DNA of 64,000 nt from CBDIHH01 sp965279095 (lineage in GTDB: Bacteria > Pseudomonadota > Alphaproteobacteria > Caulobacterales > Caulobacteraceae): positions 1 to 64,000 of the forward strand of contig CBDIHH010000002.1 of NCBI GenBank assembly GCA_965279095.1, written 5' to 3'. Under the pieces are notes generated by a model. It saw only the letters and a program-made list of their open reading frames with translations, did not search any database and was not told the DNA's origin. Numbering within the stretch: the stretch's first letter is position 1; every line of letters begins with the position of its first letter. The position numbers were made by a program, and so were the translations under genes. Shown here in pieces: positions 60,219-64,000 of this stretch.

Positions 60219-61715
60219 ATGCAGATCGAATTCGTTCCGGCCGGGCCGGTGGGCGCCGCGGCCCAGTCCGCCGTCGCCGTGCTGGTGTTCGAGGGGGCGA
60301 TCCTCTCTGCGGCGGCCCAGGCCCTGGACGCGGCCGGCGGCGGCGCGGTGACCCGGGCGATGTCGGGACGCTTCAAGGGCGCCAAGGCCTCGGGCCTGGA
60401 CCTGGTCGCGCCGTCCGGCGTGGCGGCCAGCCTGGCGCTGCTGATCGGGGCCGGCGATCGCGCCGCCTTCGACGAGGCCGCCGCCGAGACCGCCGCGGCC
60501 CAGGCCTACCAGTCCGCCAAACTGTCGGGCGCCGCGATGTTGGAGCTGAGCTTTGACGGCCTGACCGCCGCCCAGGCCGCCCATGCCGCCCTGGGGGTTC
60601 GCCTCGCGGCCTACCGGTTCGACCGCTACAAGACCACCCAGAAGCCGGACCGCAAGCCATCCATCGAGAGCGTGCGCATCGTCTGCGCCGATCCCGACGC
60701 CGCCGTCGCCGCCTTCGAGCCCCTCAGCGCCGTGGCCGAGGGTGTCTATTTCACCCGCGACCTGGTCTCCGAGCCGGCCAACATCCTGTATCCCGCCGAG
60801 TTCGCCCGCCGGGTGAAGGAGCTGGAGCGGCTCGGCCTGGAGATCGAGGTCCTCGGCGAGGCCGAGATGGCGGCCCTCGGCATGGGCTCGTTGCTGGGCG
60901 TCGGCCAGGGCAGCGGGCGCGACAGCCAGTTGGTGGTCATCCAGTGGAAGGGCGCCGATCCGTCGGTGCAGCCCATCGCCTTCGTCGGCAAGGGGGTGAC
61001 CTTCGATTCCGGCGGCATCTCCATCAAGCCGGCCGACGGCATGGAGGACATGAAGTGGGACATGGGCGGCGCCGGCGCGGTCGCCGGGCTGATGTGCGCC
61101 CTGGCCGGCCGCAAGGCCCGCGCCAATGTCGTCGGCGTGCTGGGCCTGGTGGAGAACATGCCCGACGGTAACGCCCAGCGGCCCGGCGACATCGTCACCT
61201 CCATGTCGGGCCAGACCATCGAGGTGATCAACACCGACGCGGAGGGCCGCCTCGTGCTGGCCGACGCCCTCTGGTACTGCCAGGACCGCTTCAAGCCGCA
61301 GTTCATGATCGATTTGGCGACCCTTACCGGGGCGATCATCGTCGCCCTCGGCAATGACTACGCCGGCCTGTTCAGCAACAACGACGCCCTGGCCGAGGGA
61401 CTGCTGGCGGCGTCCGCGGCCGAAGGGGAGGGGCTGTGGCGGCTGCCGATGCCGGCGTCCTATGAGAAGCAGTTCGACAGCCTGGCCGCGGACCTGAAGA
61501 ACGTGGCCGGCCGCGCCGGCGGTTCGATCACCGCCGCCCTGATCCTGCAGAAGTTCGTCAACGGGACCCCCTGGGCGCACCTGGACATCGCGTCCACCAC
61601 CTGGAAGAAACCGTCCAGCAATCCGACGATTCCCGAGGGCGCGAGCGGGTTCGGCGTGCGCCTGCTCAACCGGCTGGTGGCCGATCGCTACGAGGCGCCC
61701 GCTGGCAAGGAATGA
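60219..61715 (+). CDS. pepA: Leucyl aminopeptidase (M17)
   Basis: A 498-residue dizinc aminopeptidase. Metal-ligand motifs VGKGVTFDSGGISIKPADGM and INTDAEGRLVLADAL are intact, as is the substrate segment DLATLTGAIIVALG. ATG 60219 is followed by MQIEFVPAG. It is cytosolic. pepA divergent from lptF and followed by holC is a standard proteobacterial arrangement. Confidence 0.97.
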   Translation: MQIEFVPAGPVGAAAQSAVAVLVFEGAILSAAAQALDAAGGGAVTRAMSGRFKGAKASGLDLVAPSGVAASLALLIGAGDRAAFDEAAAETAAAQAYQSAKLSGAAMLELSFDGLTAAQAAHAALGVRLAAYRFDRYKTTQKPDRKPSIESVRIVCADPDAAVAAFEPLSAVAEGVYFTRDLVSEPANILYPAEFARRVKELERLGLEIEVLGEAEMAALGMGSLLGVGQGSGRDSQLVVIQWKGADPSVQPIAFVGKGVTFDSGGISIKPADGMEDMKWDMGGAGAVAGLMCALAGRKARANVVGVLGLVENMPDGNAQRPGDIVTSMSGQTIEVINTDAEGRLVLADALWYCQDRFKPQFMIDLATLTGAIIVALGNDYAGLFSNNDALAEGLLAASAAEGEGLWRLPMPASYEKQFDSLAADLKNVAGRAGGSITAALILQKFVNGTPWAHLDIASTTWKKPSSNPTIPEGASGFGVRLLNRLVADRYEAPAGKE

Positions 61716-61719
61716 GGCG

Positions 61720-62172
61720 ATGGCCTGCGAGGTCTGGTTCTATCATCTGGAGCGATCGGGCCTGGACCAGGTGCTGCCGGAGCTGCTCGACAAGACCCTC
61801 AAACGCGGCTGGAAGGCCATCGTCCGCACCCCCGACAGCGCCCGGATCGAGCATCTCGACAGCTGGCTGTGGAGCTATCGCGACGACGCCTTTCTCGCCC
61901 ATGGCCGGGCAGACGAGCCCATGGCGGATCGCCAGCCGGTGCTGCTGACCACTGGCCAGGACAATCCCAACGGGGCGCAGGCCCTGTTCCTGGTCGACGG
62001 CGCCGAGCCGGGCGACATGGAGGGCTATGCGCGATGCCTGGTGCTGTTCGACGGTCGCGACGAGGCGGCGGTGGCGCTGGCGCGGCGACGGTGGTCCGCC
62101 TTCAAGACCCAGGCCCTGCCGGTCTCCTACTGGCGGCAGGGCGCCGAACGCGGATGGGAGAAACAGGCATGA
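61720..62172 (+). CDS. holC: DNA polymerase III chi subunit
   Basis: A 150-residue protein. N-terminus EVWFYHLERSGLDQVLPELLDKTLKRGWKAIV, then LDSWLWSYRDDAFLAHG and the C-terminal YWRQGAERGWEKQA. It links the clamp loader to SSB. It starts 4 nt after pepA and overlaps the next gene as ATGA. Confidence 0.94.
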   Translation: MACEVWFYHLERSGLDQVLPELLDKTLKRGWKAIVRTPDSARIEHLDSWLWSYRDDAFLAHGRADEPMADRQPVLLTTGQDNPNGAQALFLVDGAEPGDMEGYARCLVLFDGRDEAAVALARRRWSAFKTQALPVSYWRQGAERGWEKQA

Positions 62173-62489
62173 GACGCATCATCATCCCCCTGGCGGCCCT
62201 GGCCTTATTGGCGGGCTGCTCGTCCAAGCAGGAGCCGCGCACCGAGCCGCCGCTGCCGAGCTCGCCGCAGCCGAGCCGGCCGCCCGAGGTGCGCAACGAC
62301 CAGTGCGGCGCCGGCGATCTGGCCTATCTGGTGGGCAAGCCCAAGAGCCAGATCCCGGTGCCGGTGGACCCGAGCCGCCGGCGCGTGGCCTGCACCACCT
62401 GTCCGGTCACCATGGACTACAGTCCCGCGCGGCTGAACATCCTGTTCGACGCCGAGACCGGCGTGATCAAGGAAGTCAAATGCGGCTGA
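62169..62489 (+). CDS. I78-type peptidase-inhibitor lipoprotein
   Basis: A 106-residue lipoprotein (MRRIIIPLAALALLAGC; lipobox LAGC) with a Pro/Ser linker. The rest resembles the I78 inhibitor/YaeB-like fold: QCGAGDLAYLVGKPKSQIP near the start, then TMDYSPARLNILFDAETGVIKEVKCG. Four mature Cys may form two disulfides. The target protease is unknown. Confidence 0.75.
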   Translation: MRRIIIPLAALALLAGCSSKQEPRTEPPLPSSPQPSRPPEVRNDQCGAGDLAYLVGKPKSQIPVPVDPSRRRVACTTCPVTMDYSPARLNILFDAETGVIKEVKCG

Positions 62490-62532
62490 CCCCCCCGGCC
62501 CGGCGCCGGACTTCCCCCGGCCGGCGTCCAGG

Positions 62533-63453
62533 GTGACGGTCGCTGACCCCACCCACGGCGTCTACGGCGCCCCGCCGCCCGACCTGGCCCTGGCCGAGGC
62601 GGACGCGATCCAGCTGTCGCCCACGGTTCCGGGCGCCCGATCCCTGGAGGACCTCGCCCCAGGGAGTCTAGCCGGAATGGTCATGCTCGCGCCGCCGGGG
62701 GCGATCGAGCGGCGCTATGTCCTGGCCCAGGCCCTGGCCGCCCTGGCTCCCGGCGCGGCGCTGACCGTGCTGGCGCCCAAGGACAAGGGCGGCTCGCGCC
62801 TGCGCAAGGAATTGGAGGCGTTCGGCTGCACGGTGGAGGAGGAGGCTCGCCGCCATCACCGCATCTGCTACGCCGCCGCGCCCGGCGCCCCGAGCGGCCT
62901 GGCCGAGGCCATCGCCGAGGGCGCCCCGCGGCTGATCGAGGCCCTGGGCCTGTGGTCCCAACCGGGGGTGTTCAGCTGGGATCGCGTGGACCCCGGCAGC
63001 GCCCTGCTGGCCGCCCACCTGCCGCCCCTGGCCGGGGACGGGGCCGATCTCGGCAGCGGCCTGGGCTATCTGGCCCGCGCTGTCCTGACCGCGCCCAAGG
63101 TCCGCAGCCTGGCGCTGATCGACAACGACCGCCGCGCCGTCGAGGCGGCCCGCCGCAACGTCATCGATCCGCGGGCGACCTTCGCCTGGGCCGACGCCAC
63201 CGGTCCCGACGTCCCTTTGGAGGGGCTCGACTTCGTCGTCATGAACCCGCCCTTCCACAGCGGCGGTTCGGAGGACCGGGGCCTGGGCCAGCGGTTCATC
63301 CAGCGCGCGCACCAGATCCTGCGCCCCAAGGGAACCCTGTGGCTGGTGGCCAACCGGCACCTGCCCTATGAGCCGATCCTGGCCCAGCTGTTCGCCAGCG
63401 CCGAGCGCCGCGCCGACAGCGGCGGCTACAAGGTGTTCGAGGCGCGCCGGTGA
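62533..63453 (+). CDS. rsmC: RsmC-like class I rRNA methyltransferase
   Basis: A 306-residue protein of the RsmC/RlmG type with two methyltransferase-like halves. Only the C-terminal one is active: FSWDRVDPGSALLAAHLPPL, SAM motif GADLGSGLGYLAR and catalytic NPPF at 238-241 (VMNPPFHSGG). It should methylate guanine N2 in rRNA (G1207 of 16S in E. coli). The start is GTG. Confidence 0.85.
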   Translation: MTVADPTHGVYGAPPPDLALAEADAIQLSPTVPGARSLEDLAPGSLAGMVMLAPPGAIERRYVLAQALAALAPGAALTVLAPKDKGGSRLRKELEAFGCTVEEEARRHHRICYAAAPGAPSGLAEAIAEGAPRLIEALGLWSQPGVFSWDRVDPGSALLAAHLPPLAGDGADLGSGLGYLARAVLTAPKVRSLALIDNDRRAVEAARRNVIDPRATFAWADATGPDVPLEGLDFVVMNPPFHSGGSEDRGLGQRFIQRAHQILRPKGTLWLVANRHLPYEPILAQLFASAERRADSGGYKVFEARR

Positions 63454-64000
63454 GCCGACCGCCGCTGCCGGGCAGCATGCGGCTCGACCGGCTCCTGGCC
63501 AACATGGGCTATGGCTCGCGCAAGGAGGTCTCGGGGCTGGCCCGCGCCGGCCTGGTGCTGCTGGACGGCGACGCCGTCACGGACCCCGACCGCCGCATCG
63601 CCATCACCGCCGACCTGGCCACGCGGATGACCGTGCAGGGGCGGCCCCTGGACCCGCCGCCGGGCCTGGCCCTGATGCTGCACAAGCCAGTGGGCGTGAC
63701 CTGTTCGCACAAGGAGACCGGGGCCCTGGTCTATGAGCTGCTGCCGCCCCGGTGGCGCGTCCGTGAACCGGTGATCTCCACCGTGGGCCGGCTGGACAAG
63801 GACACCTCTGGCCTGTTGCTGATGACCGACGACGGCGCCCTGCTGCACCGGATCATCTCGCCGCGCAGCCACATCGCCAAGCGCTACCGGGTCACGCTGG
63901 ACCGGCCGATGTCCGGCGAGGAGACGGATCAATTCGCGTCCGGCGCCCTGCTGCTGGAGGGCGAGGACAAGCCGCTGCTTCCCGCGGTCCTCGAGCCGTT
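63450..64000 (+). CDS. rsuA: Pseudouridine synthase RsuA family, 3' end outside window
   Basis: The first 183 residues of a RsuA/RluB/RluE-type enzyme. S4-like RNA-binding domain (MRLDRLLANMGYGSRKEV), then the catalytic motif VGRLDKDTSGLLLMT with D116. The GTG at 63450 overlaps the previous stop (GTGA); ATG 63477 is an alternative. The frame is open to the window edge. RsuA is favoured because the S4 domain starts MRLDRLL and linkage is to an rRNA methyltransferase; RluB or RluE is possible. Confidence 0.85.
   Translation, partial: MSRPPLPGSMRLDRLLANMGYGSRKEVSGLARAGLVLLDGDAVTDPDRRIAITADLATRMTVQGRPLDPPPGLALMLHKPVGVTCSHKETGALVYELLPPRWRVREPVISTVGRLDKDTSGLLLMTDDGALLHRIISPRSHIAKRYRVTLDRPMSGEETDQFASGALLLEGEDKPLLPAVLEP

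Overview
The window is GC-rich, densely coded alphaproteobacterial chromosome. It holds a PhyR/NepR/EcfG general stress response locus, an lptF-lptG-lptD-surA-pdxA-rsmA operon divergent from pepA-holC, a radA-cvpA-purF operon, and a fabD-fabG-acpP-fabF-mltG-yicC-gmk run. Together these point to Caulobacterales (Caulobacter or Phenylobacterium type). That placement is inferred from gene content and order; no rRNA or tRNA gene was recognised in the window. Both ends cut genes: a TPR protein on the left and a pseudouridine synthase on the right.

Layout. 1-5.9 kb: general stress response region (nepR, ecfG, KGG protein, phyK-like kinase, phyR, DUF883-like anchor protein, single-domain response regulator). 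Near-consensus EcfG promoters (GGAAC, 16-17 nt, CGTT-like) lie before several genes. 6.1-14.7 kb: DUF1345 and VOC operon, EnvZ/OmpR-type two-component pair, amino acid permease, hrpB, FmdB zinc ribbon. 14.8-20.2 kb, minus strand: SDR, SBF-like transporter, then radA-cvpA-purF. 20.5-27.5 kb: periplasmic cyclophilin, cytochrome c, then the EF-P modification set (efp, epmA, epmB) around an esterase and a DUF2189 protein, then alr.

27.6-32.2 kb is a small redox/catabolic group: FAD oxidoreductase plus cytochrome c, cupin, MmgE/PrpD and a CBS-domain protein with its own EcfG-like promoter. 32.5-42.7 kb holds small envelope proteins, dnaB, an exported CAP-domain protein, a Tat-exported ThDP enzyme paired with a diheme cytochrome c, a CHASE4-GGDEF-EAL protein and an Ala-rich lipoprotein. 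43.3-51 kb: rpsF-rpsR-rplI, fatty acid synthesis genes, mltG, yicC and gmk. 51-64 kb: a small Cys protein, a TPR protein, the LPS transport/OMP assembly operon, pepA, holC, an I78-type lipoprotein, an rsmC-like methyltransferase and rsuA.

Intergenic gaps repeatedly carry 80-155 bp inverted-repeat elements of at least six sequence families with one architecture (long outer arms, variable centre). They fill nearly every gap over 300 bp. The observations most worth following up are the Tat-exported ThDP enzyme/cytochrome pair, the inverted nepR together with a degenerate PhyK ATPase domain, and the EcfG promoter set.
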